Shown piece after piece: positions 16,355 to 25,564 of a stretch of DNA of 64,000 nt. Below the pieces are notes generated by a model, which saw nothing but the letters and a program-made list of their open reading frames with translations, made no database searches and was not told where the DNA came from. Within the stretch, counting starts at the first letter, position 1; the number at the start of each line of letters is the position of its first letter. Source of the DNA: CAWCTD01 sp963798455 (lineage in GTDB: Bacteria; Acidobacteriota; Terriglobia; Bryobacterales; Bryobacteraceae); contig CAWCTD010000004.1 of assembly GCA_963798455.1 (NCBI GenBank), positions 1,054,001 to 1,118,000 on the forward strand, read 5' to 3'. The translations under genes were made by a program, and so were the position numbers.

Positions 16355-17566
16355 TCACGACTGCTGTTTCTTGCGCCCTTCCCGGGGTGGGGACGAAAGG
16401 CGCCTCTGCTTGCGGATGGCCGCGAAATCGAAGACGGCCTCCTTGATTGGCGTACCGATCACCTCGATACGGTTTAGGTCTCGCGTGCCGATGCCCACGT
16501 CCTCGGCAAGGCGTATGATGCTGTCGCAACTCTCGAACGGCGGCGTGCCACGATCACCCATGGGATCGAAGCCCATGGCCGCCATGCACACCGCGTCGGT
16601 GGTAATGGGATTCGTGCCGGCCACAATGAACCCCGGGCTCGCCGGAGCGAGACGCTCCCGGATCCAGGGGCCTTCGCCGCCGGTCATGCTCTTAACGGCC
16701 TCGACGACGGCCAAGTGGATGGGACGAGCCGAGACCAGGTCAACCACAACGCGTGGCACCCGGTAGCCGGCCTGTCTCGGGGATGTAGGGTCCTTCTCCG
16801 GAGGAGAGCTGTTGGAAGGCTGCCGCGAGCCCGAGTGGACCATGGTGCGGCCGCCTTTCGGAACCTCGCTCGGCTCATCCACGCCTGCGCCGGTACCGTA
16901 AATCGTGCAGGGAGTGAGCCCGAAGCAGTTCTTCATGGACAACGTGACCCCCGCGGTGGCGTGCTCCTTCGCCTTGGCCAAGCTTACGAACACGTCGCAG
17001 TCTTCGTAGGAATGATTCAGGTCAAATGCGGGGAAAACGTAGCCGCCGTGAGGAACGATGAGCCTGGAGTACTTCTTAGCCTTGCCCAGGTAGTTCGTGT
17101 TTTCGAACTCGACGTTGTTCGCGGCACTCAGGATGTCACGGGGTTCCCAGTCCGCTTGGAGCAGGTACTCCTCCACCGGGTCTGCCGTGGACCAGGGACT
17201 TTCTAGCAGCCGGATGCGCCTGGCCCCAGCCTTGCCGATCAGGTGCACGGTCGCTGCAATCACCTGCGGACTGGTGTAGTGGGTGTCCCCCAAGGGCTGG
17301 TGCGCCAGGCGGTAACTGGGCGCGCCCGTGAGATTGATCTTGATCGCGACAGTTTTTCCTTTCACCAGCCGCCCGAGACCGCCAAGCTGGTCGAACATCT
17401 TTTCCAGCGTAGGCAGCAGTTCAGGACCATAACTCTTGCACTTAGCGACTGCTACGGGAGCTGTGGGCGCTGACGCGGCACGGCTGACCCACGCCCCCGC
17501 CAAGCAAGCGCCCGAAGTGACAGAGACCGTCTTGAGCCATTCCCTGCGAGTGTGGTTTCCCGCCAT
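16355..17566 (-). CDS. Tat-signalled DUF362-family protein
   Basis: The start at 17566 (MAGNHTRREWLKTVSVTSG) gives a clear twin-arginine signal and has GGAGAAGG just upstream; the longer open frame upstream is not coding. The body has AIKINLTGAP, LLESPWSTADP, FVSLAKAKEHATAGVTLSMK and NCFGLTP, followed by NPITTDAVCMAAMGFDP. This is the DUF362 pattern, a family of unknown function sometimes linked to iron-sulfur proteins. I see no ferredoxin-type CxxCxxC cluster in this copy. It lies 26 bases after the preceding gene of the same operon and 34 bases before the receptor gene. Confidence 0.75.
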   Translation of the reverse strand: MAGNHTRREWLKTVSVTSGACLAGAWVSRAASAPTAPVAVAKCKSYGPELLPTLEKMFDQLGGLGRLVKGKTVAIKINLTGAPSYRLAHQPLGDTHYTSPQVIAATVHLIGKAGARRIRLLESPWSTADPVEEYLLQADWEPRDILSAANNVEFENTNYLGKAKKYSRLIVPHGGYVFPAFDLNHSYEDCDVFVSLAKAKEHATAGVTLSMKNCFGLTPCTIYGTGAGVDEPSEVPKGGRTMVHSGSRQPSNSSPPEKDPTSPRQAGYRVPRVVVDLVSARPIHLAVVEAVKSMTGGEGPWIRERLAPASPGFIVAGTNPITTDAVCMAAMGFDPMGDRGTPPFESCDSIIRLAEDVGIGTRDLNRIEVIGTPIKEAVFDFAAIRKQRRLSSPPREGRKKQQS

Positions 17567-17592
17567 TCCCCTTCTCCTCCCTACCCGCCAGA

Positions 17593-18825
17593 TCACGATT
17601 CCAGCTCCACGCCGGCGTATACCGTCACAAGCGGCAGGTGAAGCTCCACGGCATCCTTCTGCGTCACCATCTCCACGTCGCGAGCAGTGGCTTGGTCGAG
17701 GGTCCACAATCTGGCCGTCCGGTACTGCCCGGCCACCCGCACCGTAAGCCCGTCCGTCACCCGCGCCGAGGCGTAAAACACTATCTGCACCACCGCTCGC
17801 CTGCGGTCAGGCGCGACGGTCAGACAAGAACTGACCGCACCTGGGTTCCAGAGCCGCAGCAGTTCATAACGGTGGCTCACCAGAATCACCGAATCGTTAG
17901 CCACCAAGTAGGGATCCTCCAGATCCGCGTTGGCAATGGCCACCCTCCCTTTGCCGAACCCGCGCAAAGTGTAGCGAGGGTGGCTCTCCGCTGTTGCGGT
18001 CGTCCCGGGCACTTCGCCCCACCGGGGTCCCGCGATCAGCATTCCGCCCCCCTGGACGAACGCGACGATACGTTTCCGCAGATCCGGCGCTGGCGGCTCG
18101 GCGTCGAAATACAGCACGGCCCTCAGGCCCCTCAACGAGGCCTCCGAAAGCTTGTCCTTCGGGATGACCCGGTATTGCTGGTTCGTACGGGCCACCAGAT
18201 TCAGAACCTCGTTGCTCAGAAATTCGTTCTTGTCGGAGAAATCCGAGACGATCCCCACCACGGCTTCAGGGACGTAATCCGACCAGGCTTGTCGGGCCGC
18301 AAAAAAGCCCGCCGCCCCCGTCAGCAGCCTCCACGTCTGGAGCGCCTCCGGCTTCTGCCCGGCGACGTCCTGAGCGAGCTGGTCATCGAGCGAGAGGATC
18401 CAACGGCCCCCATGCGCGGCGGCGTCGGCAATAGCGACCAGGTACGATTCCGCCGTCAACCTCGACCCTTTTGGGGGCGCGTCGACCCACACGGCGGCAC
18501 CCGGATGAAGCGCGGACGTCAGACGGATCTTCCAGCCGTTCGAGTCTACCCATGGGTCACCAGTGGGGCCGGCCGCCGCTTGGTCCACGGCTCCCGATTC
18601 GGATAGCTTCACCGCAGGCCACAGTCCTTTGACGACATTGACCCCGCGAGGCGGCGACTGGGCGTCGACGACCTGGAGGCCTTCCTGACGCGCTCGAGCC
18701 ATTACGGTGTCGAGTCCGTCGCCTTGCCCCACCACGAGGCAGTTCACGGCACTGCCCTTGAGCAGGCTCAAAGCTGAAGGATCCTTCCATGGACCAGGCC
18801 ATTGGAATGGAACCGAACCGGCCAT
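17593..18825 (-). CDS. hypothetical protein at the head of the minus-strand sugar operon
   Basis: I do not recognise a named family. The 410-residue protein has no signal peptide. It has a Rossmann-like pattern in the middle (AVVGIVSDFSDKNEFLSNEV, then ALRAVLYFD-like text and FVQGGGMLIAGPRWGEVPG), reminiscent of the glutamine-amidotransferase-like domain of ThuA and beta-galactosidase trimerisation modules, then a beta-rich C-terminus. The start MAGSVPF is chosen because AGGAGG lies five bases upstream of it; the ATG one codon earlier is too close. It is the first gene after the promoter at 18891-18919, so it probably serves the same sugar pathway. Confidence 0.55.
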   Translation of the reverse strand: MAGSVPFQWPGPWKDPSALSLLKGSAVNCLVVGQGDGLDTVMARARQEGLQVVDAQSPPRGVNVVKGLWPAVKLSESGAVDQAAAGPTGDPWVDSNGWKIRLTSALHPGAAVWVDAPPKGSRLTAESYLVAIADAAAHGGRWILSLDDQLAQDVAGQKPEALQTWRLLTGAAGFFAARQAWSDYVPEAVVGIVSDFSDKNEFLSNEVLNLVARTNQQYRVIPKDKLSEASLRGLRAVLYFDAEPPAPDLRKRIVAFVQGGGMLIAGPRWGEVPGTTATAESHPRYTLRGFGKGRVAIANADLEDPYLVANDSVILVSHRYELLRLWNPGAVSSCLTVAPDRRRAVVQIVFYASARVTDGLTVRVAGQYRTARLWTLDQATARDVEMVTQKDAVELHLPLVTVYAGVELES

Positions 18826-18890
18826 CATCTCCTCCTATGGTGCGCCTGCCTCGAGCTGCTTCTGAGGTATCCAAATCGAGCGGTGCGTAT

Positions 18891-18919
18891 AAGTTATCAC
18901 TCGGCGATGAACATGTCAA
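18891..18919 (-). promoter_or_regulatory. promoter of the minus-strand sugar operon, with overlapping palindrome
   Basis: Minus-strand TTGACA (18919-18914) and TAACTT (18896-18891) are 17 bases apart, leaving a leader of about 60 bases to the gene at 18825. The -35 box overlaps the palindrome CAAGTGAACTTG at 18917-18928, a candidate repressor site. The -10 box is weak, which fits regulated expression. Confidence 0.45.
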
Positions 18920-19044
18920 GTGAACTTGTATTAACTACAATACTCCGACCATTGTCGCCTGTGGTGCCCTACCTGCACAGCAACGGACGGATTGTTAAGC
19001 GGTCTTAAGGTACGGGTCATCTCGCAGTCCAGGACTCACAACCG

Positions 19045-19073
19045 GTCTGGTGCACCGTACAAACCCACCAGAC
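19045..19073. promoter_or_regulatory. inverted repeat upstream of the receptor promoter
   Basis: GTCTGGTG (19045-19052) and CACCAGAC (19066-19073) are perfect eight-base arms with a 13-base spacer, ending 40 bases before the -35 box at 19113. The position suits an activator or repressor site. The rest of the stretch between 18929 and 19112 shows nothing I recognise. Confidence 0.35.
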
Positions 19074-19112
19074 GCGCTGGAAGATTGAGGACACTTCCCG
19101 TCAAGATTTTCC

Positions 19113-19141
19113 TTGACATTTTTCCGGACGCGGAGTAGAAT
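19113..19141 (+). promoter_or_regulatory. near-consensus sigma70 promoter of TonB receptor copy 2
   Basis: TTGACA (19113-19118) and TAGAAT (19136-19141) are separated by exactly 17 bases, close to the consensus for housekeeping sigma factors. Transcription would begin near 19148, leaving an untranslated leader of about 205 bases before the ATG at 19353. That leader has room for post-transcriptional control, but I cannot identify a known riboswitch in it. Confidence 0.65.
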
Positions 19142-19352
19142 AATCACGGTTCTTAGTGGAGTTGATTAGCTTCGCTAATTGATTGTCTGCCTCGGCTGTT
19201 ACGCTCACCGTGAGTTTTGTTGTCTTTACTGGCTTTGGCCAAGAGCGCACAGACTTACAGCAACCAAGCACAACCTCTATTCGTTGGATCTGCCGCGGCG
19301 CAAGACAGAAAAGACGGTAGGTCTTCGGCGACGGCACAGGAAGGGGATTGAA

Positions 19353-22300
19353 ATGTTTTCGAGAGTCTTCATACGAACGTTCTTGTCACTGGCCGGCTTG
19401 TTTCTCTTCGCCTTGCTGCTCGCGGCCCCGGTTTACGGGCAAGGTGAACGGGCGACCGTAACCGGGGTGGTTACCGACAGTAGCGCAAGCCTCATAGTCG
19501 GCGCTCAGGTCTCCATTCGGAATGTCGACACGAACATCACAACAACAACCACGTCGAATGCCGCCGGTATCTACTACTTGCCAGCCTTGCCTCCTGGCCC
19601 GTACGAGCTCCGCGTCGAGCAAGCTGGCTTTCGACCGTCCGTGGTGACTGCTATCCGGTTGGGCGCAGGCCTGACGGCAACCGTCAACGTGACCTTGGAG
19701 GTAGGCGCGGTCACCGAATCAGTACAGGTGACGGCAACGGCAGTGCAACTAGAGGCACAATCTACCGGCCTAGGCAAGATCCTGGCACAGCAAACCATAG
19801 CGGAGCTGCCGACGCTGGCACGTGACGCACTCGATCTCGCTTCACTGACGCCCGGTGTGGCTCCCACCGGGGGCGGCACGTCAGGGAACGCCACATCCGC
19901 ACAAATGAGCGGCGGACTGGCAAGAGAAAACGCGGTGTTGACCGACGGCGGAGAGAGCCGGGCGGCGATCAACTCAAAGTCGGCGTTCACCGTTCCCATG
20001 GAGTCCGTGGCCGAGTTTCGGGTTGACACTGCGACTTACGCCGCGGAATTTGGTCGCTCCGGCGGCGGGGTTGTCAACATCGTCACCAAGACAGGGACCA
20101 ATGTATTCCACGGCGCGGGGTACGAATTCTACCGGAGCGACAAACTCAACGCCAATAGCTGGACGAACAACAGAAACAACGTGGCAAAGAGCGTCACCCA
20201 TACCAACCAATTTGGCGGCGCACTAGGTGGCCCAATCGTTCGTGACCGGACCTTCTTCTACACAAACGTTGAGTTTCTTCGTACAGGCAGTCCCAGAACG
20301 ATTTTGGCGACCGTACCCACCGCAGCGCAAAAGGCTGGCAACTTCATGGGCACCCTTGATACTAAAGGGAACCAGATCACCATCTACGACCCCACAACCA
20401 CGCGTCCCGACCCCGCCACCCCGGGCAATTATGTCCGTACTCCGTTTCCCGGCAACCAAATCACAAATATTAACCCTGTATCTGCAAACATGCTGAAGTA
20501 CTGGCCCGCCGACAACCGCACCGGAGAAGGGCCCACGAAATTCAATAATTTTTACAAAAGTTTGGGACAAAGCGTAAGTCCCAACAACATCTGGGTAGGC
20601 CGCATCGACCATAACCTCAGCGACAAGCATCGACTTTATGGACGCTTTAACGGTACGCAGAGCTCATCTCAGACCACCGGGCTTACGCCTGACCTTGTCG
20701 CGTTCACGTCCAACTCTATAGGGAGTAACGCGGCACGGAGCGCCTTAGTCAGCTTCGTCTCGACCTTTACCCCTTCCCTGCTGGGTGAAGCGCGAGTCAG
20801 CATGACGCGTACAAGCTCCACAAGCCGCTGGGTGGAGGACCAGCTCGACCTAACCACGCTCGGCTTTCCAAAATATTTGAATGACACGACACAGTACCGA
20901 ACATTTCCGACTGTGCAGATCAATCAATATAATGTTGGCAACGTGGGTTATCAGGTCACGTACTCGGGCACAACGGAAACCACCGGTCTCAACGGAGGGT
21001 CGTATAGTCACTCGGCGCAGAGCACTTATCAAGCACAATACCATCTTACAGCGATGAAAGTCCGGCACAAAATTAAGGGAGGAGTGGAAACCGAACTTAT
21101 ACGGGACGACTCTTTCCAGTCATCCGGCCCGGGCCAGTACCTCTTTGATCGTGGATACACTCAAGGTCCGAACCCCGTCGTAAGTTCTCCCAGCGCTGGG
21201 CACGGTTTTGCTACCTTTCTGCTCGGAGAGCCGATGTCAGGCTACCTGGCCTTTAGCCCAGCCATCACTCTCTACAAGAAATACATTGGCTTGTACGTTC
21301 AGGATGACTGGCAGATTACGCCGAACCTGACCGCGAATTTGGGATTTCGCTATGAGTACACACAGCCGTGGGCTGAGAAATGGGGACGCACCGGCTATTT
21401 CGATTTTAACGGGACCGAGCCCGTTACCGGAGCTAAGGGGACGTTTCATATTCTTGCGCCCGGCCAGTTCCAAGTCGATCCGGTAAAGGACAAGGTCGGC
21501 CCTCGGGTAGGACTGGCGTATAAACTCGGGTCAAAGACGGTAATTCGAGCCGGTGTCGGCATTTTTTATGCAGCCACGGACACGCTGAATGTCGGCGTGT
21601 CGGACCAGGGCAACGGGCTGTACGCGAGGACGGAAATGAGCATGGGCCCGCCGAATTCCGCTCCGAACTCTCCGCCGGCAGGAGGGTCGTGGTCCAATCC
21701 CTTCGCCAACGGCATAAATGCCCCAACCCGTTCGGACACATTTGCGGGGCAGAACATCCGGACTTTCGATCGGAATCACCCCATGCCCAAACTTACCAAT
21801 TGGTCGTTCAACATTCAGCGTATGGTGACGCCAACAGTGTTAGTAGAGGCCGGGTACGTGGGGAACAGGATCCAGCACATAAACCAGAACATGATGTATA
21901 ATCAGGACGACCCGCTGCTGCTGTCGTTGGGTTCGAAGTTGCGCAGTACTGTTCCGAACCCATTCTACGGCAAGATCCCGCAGGGGCCCTTAGGCTATTC
22001 AACGGTGGAGCTCCGCCAGCTCTTACGGCCGTATCCGCAGTACATGCAGATGCTTATTGTTCGGGTAGGCTATGGCGACGCGCACTATCACGGCTTCCAG
22101 TTGCGGGTTGAGAAGCAGCTCAGCCACGGTCTGGCTGTTACGTTAGGCTACACGGTTGCCAAGAGGATAGTGAACGCGTTCGAGTCGGATGCCACGGAAA
22201 CCGGCCCGCAGGACGCGCGTTACAACCCCAACTATAGCCGAACGCTCGATACCAACGACATCCCTCAGCGAGCGGTTACGAGCGTTATGTACGCGATACC

Positions 22301-22814
22301 GTTTGGCAGGGGCAAGCAATTCCTCTCATCAGGCCTCCTGGGCGGGATCATTGGCAACTGGAATGTCGGCGGCATCGTGGTTCTCCAGTCAGGGATTCCC
22401 CTTAGAATCGGAGCCCCCGATAACACGGGTTTGCTGGACTTTGCCCTCAACACCGGCCGCGGCGACCGTCTCCACAACCCAGTCCTGCCCAAGGATCAGC
22501 GGACGACGCAAAGATACTTCGACACCACGGCTTTCGCGCCTTCCGCGCTGTATACGATGCCGAACGATTCCCTGACCCAGCCGAGCTTGCGTGATTATGG
22601 GCGCAAGAACCTCGACCTGTCGGTCATCAGGACCCAGAGACTTTCAGAGCGCTACAGCTTTCAAATTCGTGGCGACTTCATCAACTTCTTCAACACCCCC
22701 GCGCTGACCCTTGGAAATGGATCGAGCGTCACAGTGGGCACGGCTCAGTTTGGCCAAGTGTTGACCGGTGGCTCCCCACGAAATATTATGCTTTCGGCGC
22801 GCTTTATGTTTTGA
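19353..22814 (+). CDS. Oar-like TonB-dependent outer-membrane receptor, copy 2
   Basis: The protein has about 1153 residues. The start MFSRVFIRTFLSLAG opens a signal peptide ending APVYGQG and is preceded by AGGAAGGGG; the longer upstream frame is leader sequence. A carboxypeptidase-regulatory domain follows (TVTGVVTDSSASLIVGAQVS), then a plug with AEFGRSGGGVVNIVTKTGT and a barrel ending NIMLSARFMF with a terminal phenylalanine. It is the plus-strand counterpart of the receptor at 12949 and is followed by UxuA-like and ManD-like genes. It is clearly divergent in sequence from copy 1, so the two probably take different but related ligands. Confidence 0.86.
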   Translation: MFSRVFIRTFLSLAGLFLFALLLAAPVYGQGERATVTGVVTDSSASLIVGAQVSIRNVDTNITTTTTSNAAGIYYLPALPPGPYELRVEQAGFRPSVVTAIRLGAGLTATVNVTLEVGAVTESVQVTATAVQLEAQSTGLGKILAQQTIAELPTLARDALDLASLTPGVAPTGGGTSGNATSAQMSGGLARENAVLTDGGESRAAINSKSAFTVPMESVAEFRVDTATYAAEFGRSGGGVVNIVTKTGTNVFHGAGYEFYRSDKLNANSWTNNRNNVAKSVTHTNQFGGALGGPIVRDRTFFYTNVEFLRTGSPRTILATVPTAAQKAGNFMGTLDTKGNQITIYDPTTTRPDPATPGNYVRTPFPGNQITNINPVSANMLKYWPADNRTGEGPTKFNNFYKSLGQSVSPNNIWVGRIDHNLSDKHRLYGRFNGTQSSSQTTGLTPDLVAFTSNSIGSNAARSALVSFVSTFTPSLLGEARVSMTRTSSTSRWVEDQLDLTTLGFPKYLNDTTQYRTFPTVQINQYNVGNVGYQVTYSGTTETTGLNGGSYSHSAQSTYQAQYHLTAMKVRHKIKGGVETELIRDDSFQSSGPGQYLFDRGYTQGPNPVVSSPSAGHGFATFLLGEPMSGYLAFSPAITLYKKYIGLYVQDDWQITPNLTANLGFRYEYTQPWAEKWGRTGYFDFNGTEPVTGAKGTFHILAPGQFQVDPVKDKVGPRVGLAYKLGSKTVIRAGVGIFYAATDTLNVGVSDQGNGLYARTEMSMGPPNSAPNSPPAGGSWSNPFANGINAPTRSDTFAGQNIRTFDRNHPMPKLTNWSFNIQRMVTPTVLVEAGYVGNRIQHINQNMMYNQDDPLLLSLGSKLRSTVPNPFYGKIPQGPLGYSTVELRQLLRPYPQYMQMLIVRVGYGDAHYHGFQLRVEKQLSHGLAVTLGYTVAKRIVNAFESDATETGPQDARYNPNYSRTLDTNDIPQRAVTSVMYAIPFGRGKQFLSSGLLGGIIGNWNVGGIVVLQSGIPLRIGAPDNTGLLDFALNTGRGDRLHNPVLPKDQRTTQRYFDTTAFAPSALYTMPNDSLTQPSLRDYGRKNLDLSVIRTQRLSERYSFQIRGDFINFFNTPALTLGNGSSVTVGTAQFGQVLTGGSPRNIMLSARFMF

Positions 22815-22913
22815 TTTTGCCGAGACTAGAAGGAGGGCGAGCGGCTTCCGCCCGCGGCTTCTCCATGCTCGGCTTGGCGTGCAGACTTATCGTGAGATTC
22901 AGGAGGTTACGAC

Positions 22914-24128
22914 ATGAGCATTTCTGAGGAACTGAGACGGACCGAGGACGGAAAGATCAACGCCACAAGAAGAGAATTAGGCAAGATGGCCCTCGGAGGG
23001 GCGGCGATGCTGGCTTCGGCGGCGAGGAGTTCCGCCACGCTTCGTCCCATCCCGCCGGGGATCAAGATCGGCACGGGGGGTGGGGCACCGACTGAGGAAA
23101 ACATGCTCTATCTCAAGCAGCTTGGGGTGACATGGGTAAGCCTCGGGACGGGCGACGCAGTGAGAACCGCCGAGGGCACCGCCGAGCGCTTCACCAAGAT
23201 GCGGGAGCAATGGGAAGCCGGCGGCTTTAGGGTCTACAACATCGGGAGCGGAGCTGGCCCGAGTGGCAGCCTGCATAACATGCCGGAGGTCACGCTGAAT
23301 CTTCCCGGACGCGACCAGAAGATCGAAGAGTATTTGAACTACATCAGGTACCTGGGCAAGGCCGGCATCCCTTACAGCACATATGCCCACATGGGGAACG
23401 GCATCTGGCGCAGCGGCCGGGCGACGTTGCCTCGTGGGTATTCTGGCGCTGACTGCGATTTGAAGAGCCCCAATCTGCGGGGAAGCTGGGGCGGGAAGAC
23501 CTATACGGAGCCACTTTCCCATGGCCGCGTGTTCAGCAAGGAGGAGATCTGGGACAACTATACCTACTTCATCAAGAAGGTGGTCCCGGTCGCCGAGGAG
23601 GCGGGCGTGCGAATCGGGATTCACCCCGACGACCCGCCGCAGCCGGTACTAGCGGGTGTTCCCCGCTGTATTTTCGGGAGTTTTGAGGGTTACAAGAAAG
23701 CCTTGGAGATTGCCAACAGTCCCAACATAGGCATGTGCCTTTGCGTCGGGTGCTGGACGGAAGGCGGCAAGCTGATGGGCAGGGACCCAGTGGAGACCAT
23801 CAAGTACTTCGGCGGCATCAAGAAGCTCTTCAAGGTTCACTTCCGCAACGTGAGCGCGCCGTTGCCGCACTTCACCGAGAGCTTGATAGACGATGGCTAC
23901 TTCGACATGAGCAAGGTGATGCAGGCTCTGGTAGACGTCAAGTTTGAGGGAATTGCGATCCCCGATCACATTCCGGGGTTGGGGAGTGACCCGAGAGCCG
24001 AAGCTAGCGGAGGACGTGGTGGGGCAGGCAGAGGATCTGGAGCACCGTTCCGGCCCAGCCCTGCCCTGGCCTACTTGATCGGTTGCATGCAGTCGATGCT
24101 GAAGGCGGCCCAGAGCAAGCGAGCCTGA
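22914..24128 (+). CDS. Tat-signalled UxuA-like mannonate dehydratase, copy 2
   Basis: This 404-residue paralogue of the gene at 11615 starts after CAGGAGG. Its signal is TRRELGKMALGGAAML, slightly weaker than in copy 1 because leucine replaces the usual phenylalanine. It keeps the UxuA residues: GIHPDDPP, the cysteine in CLCVGCW, the histidine in KVHFRNV and Asp-His in IPDHIP. DNA from 23266 to about 23380 differs from copy 1 at only a few silent sites, showing recent duplication or gene conversion. It lies 99 bases after the receptor gene and 89 bases before the ManD-like gene, forming a receptor-dehydratase-dehydratase operon. Confidence 0.8.
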   Translation: MSISEELRRTEDGKINATRRELGKMALGGAAMLASAARSSATLRPIPPGIKIGTGGGAPTEENMLYLKQLGVTWVSLGTGDAVRTAEGTAERFTKMREQWEAGGFRVYNIGSGAGPSGSLHNMPEVTLNLPGRDQKIEEYLNYIRYLGKAGIPYSTYAHMGNGIWRSGRATLPRGYSGADCDLKSPNLRGSWGGKTYTEPLSHGRVFSKEEIWDNYTYFIKKVVPVAEEAGVRIGIHPDDPPQPVLAGVPRCIFGSFEGYKKALEIANSPNIGMCLCVGCWTEGGKLMGRDPVETIKYFGGIKKLFKVHFRNVSAPLPHFTESLIDDGYFDMSKVMQALVDVKFEGIAIPDHIPGLGSDPRAEASGGRGGAGRGSGAPFRPSPALAYLIGCMQSMLKAAQSKRA

Positions 24129-24217
24129 ATCCGGCAGGCTTGCGCGCTTGTTCATGCACGGGGGGGCGTGCGCCAGAGCTCCCCCCAGTCCATTTGATTA
24201 AGCGAAAGGAACAAGGC

Positions 24218-25534
24218 ATGAATCGCAGAGAGTTTTGTAAAGGGGCTGGCGCACTGCCGGCCGCTATGCCGGCGATCGCGGCCCAGCCATACGAACGGAG
24301 CACCCGGGGGCTGCCGCCTTTAAAGATTACCGACGTTAAAGTGATCACGACAAACGGCGGCGGCCGCTACAGGTGGGTATTCTTGAAGGTCCTCACTAGC
24401 GAGGCGGGCCTCTACGGGCTTGGTTCCGCGATCAACTCTCAAGAATACGGGACAGTTATCGCCGCGATTGAAAGGCACCTCATCCCGTTCCTCATCGGGA
24501 AGGACCCGAATCGCATTGAGGACATGTGGCAGAGCGGCAACGTCAGGTCATATTGGCGCAATAGCACTATTCACAACGTCTTGCTTGGCGCGGTGGATGA
24601 GGCGCTCTGGGACATCAAGGGCAAGAGAGCCGGCATGCCGGTCTACGAGCTGCTGGGCGGGAAGGCGCACGACGCTGTCGCTTGCTACCAACATGCGGAC
24701 GCCCCGACGAAAGAGCAAGCAGCAGAAGAAGTGCGGAAGTACATGGAGGATGGTTTCCGTCACGTCCGTGTCCAATTCGGGGGCTACGGCGGGGGAGGCT
24801 TCCTCCCGGTGGGGCAAGGCAGCAGGCCTGACGGAGCCGAGTCCAGGCCGGCGTTCGATGAAGAGGTCTACGTCGATACGATCCCGGCCGGGTTCGAGTA
24901 CCTCCGCTCGAAACTGGGTAACGACGTGAAACTGCTCCATGACGTGCATGAACACCTGAGCCCGACTAGGGCGGTTGAGTTTGCCAAGCGGATGGAGCCC
25001 TATCGAATGTACTTTGTGGAGGACATCCTGCCGCCGGAGCAGATCCAGTGGTTCCGCAACATTCGGAAGGTGACCACGACGCCCATGGCCATTGGCGAGC
25101 TGTTCACGCATCCACTCGAATACGTCCCACTGATTTCGGAACGGCTGATTGACTTCGTCCGCTGCCGCGTCACGCAGATCGGCGGTATCACACAGGCGAA
25201 GAAGATCGCCGGGCTCTGTGAGATGTTCGGAGTCAAGACCGCTTTCCAGGAGGGAGGCGAGAACGATCCGATCAACCAAATGGCCAGCTATCATGTGGAT
25301 ATCTCGAGCACGGGCTTCGGAATCCAGGAAGAGAACCACTTTCCCCCGGTTGTTCACGAACTGTTGCCCGGCACGGCGGAGTTGCGCAAAGGCTACCTTT
25401 ACGGCAGCGACAAACCGGGCCTGGGCATCGACATCAACGAAGAGCTGGCGGCGAAGTATCCGCTCCAGCCACCGGCCTCACGGAGTGGTGGAGGACCGGC
25501 TCGCACTGTGGACGGAGCGGTTGTCAAGCCCTGA
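24218..25534 (+). CDS. Tat-signalled ManD-type enolase-superfamily dehydratase, copy 2
   Basis: The start at 24218 opens MNRREFCKGAGALPAAM, a twin-arginine signal, after GAAAGGAAC; upstream in-frame codons overlap the end of the UxuA-like gene region and are not family-like. The 438-residue protein keeps the metal and acid/base set of ManD enzymes: RVQFGG, DVHEHLSP, FVEDILPPE and GELFTHP. It is closely similar to the gene at 4614 along its whole length, including the end KGYLYGSDKPGLGIDIN. It probably dehydrates a sugar acid released by the pathway of this operon. Two unrelated dehydratase folds in one operon suggests two epimeric substrates. Confidence 0.82.
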   Translation: MNRREFCKGAGALPAAMPAIAAQPYERSTRGLPPLKITDVKVITTNGGGRYRWVFLKVLTSEAGLYGLGSAINSQEYGTVIAAIERHLIPFLIGKDPNRIEDMWQSGNVRSYWRNSTIHNVLLGAVDEALWDIKGKRAGMPVYELLGGKAHDAVACYQHADAPTKEQAAEEVRKYMEDGFRHVRVQFGGYGGGGFLPVGQGSRPDGAESRPAFDEEVYVDTIPAGFEYLRSKLGNDVKLLHDVHEHLSPTRAVEFAKRMEPYRMYFVEDILPPEQIQWFRNIRKVTTTPMAIGELFTHPLEYVPLISERLIDFVRCRVTQIGGITQAKKIAGLCEMFGVKTAFQEGGENDPINQMASYHVDISSTGFGIQEENHFPPVVHELLPGTAELRKGYLYGSDKPGLGIDINEELAAKYPLQPPASRSGGGPARTVDGAVVKP

Positions 25535-25564
25535 CCCGGCGGCCCCAAGCGAGTTGGCTACCGC

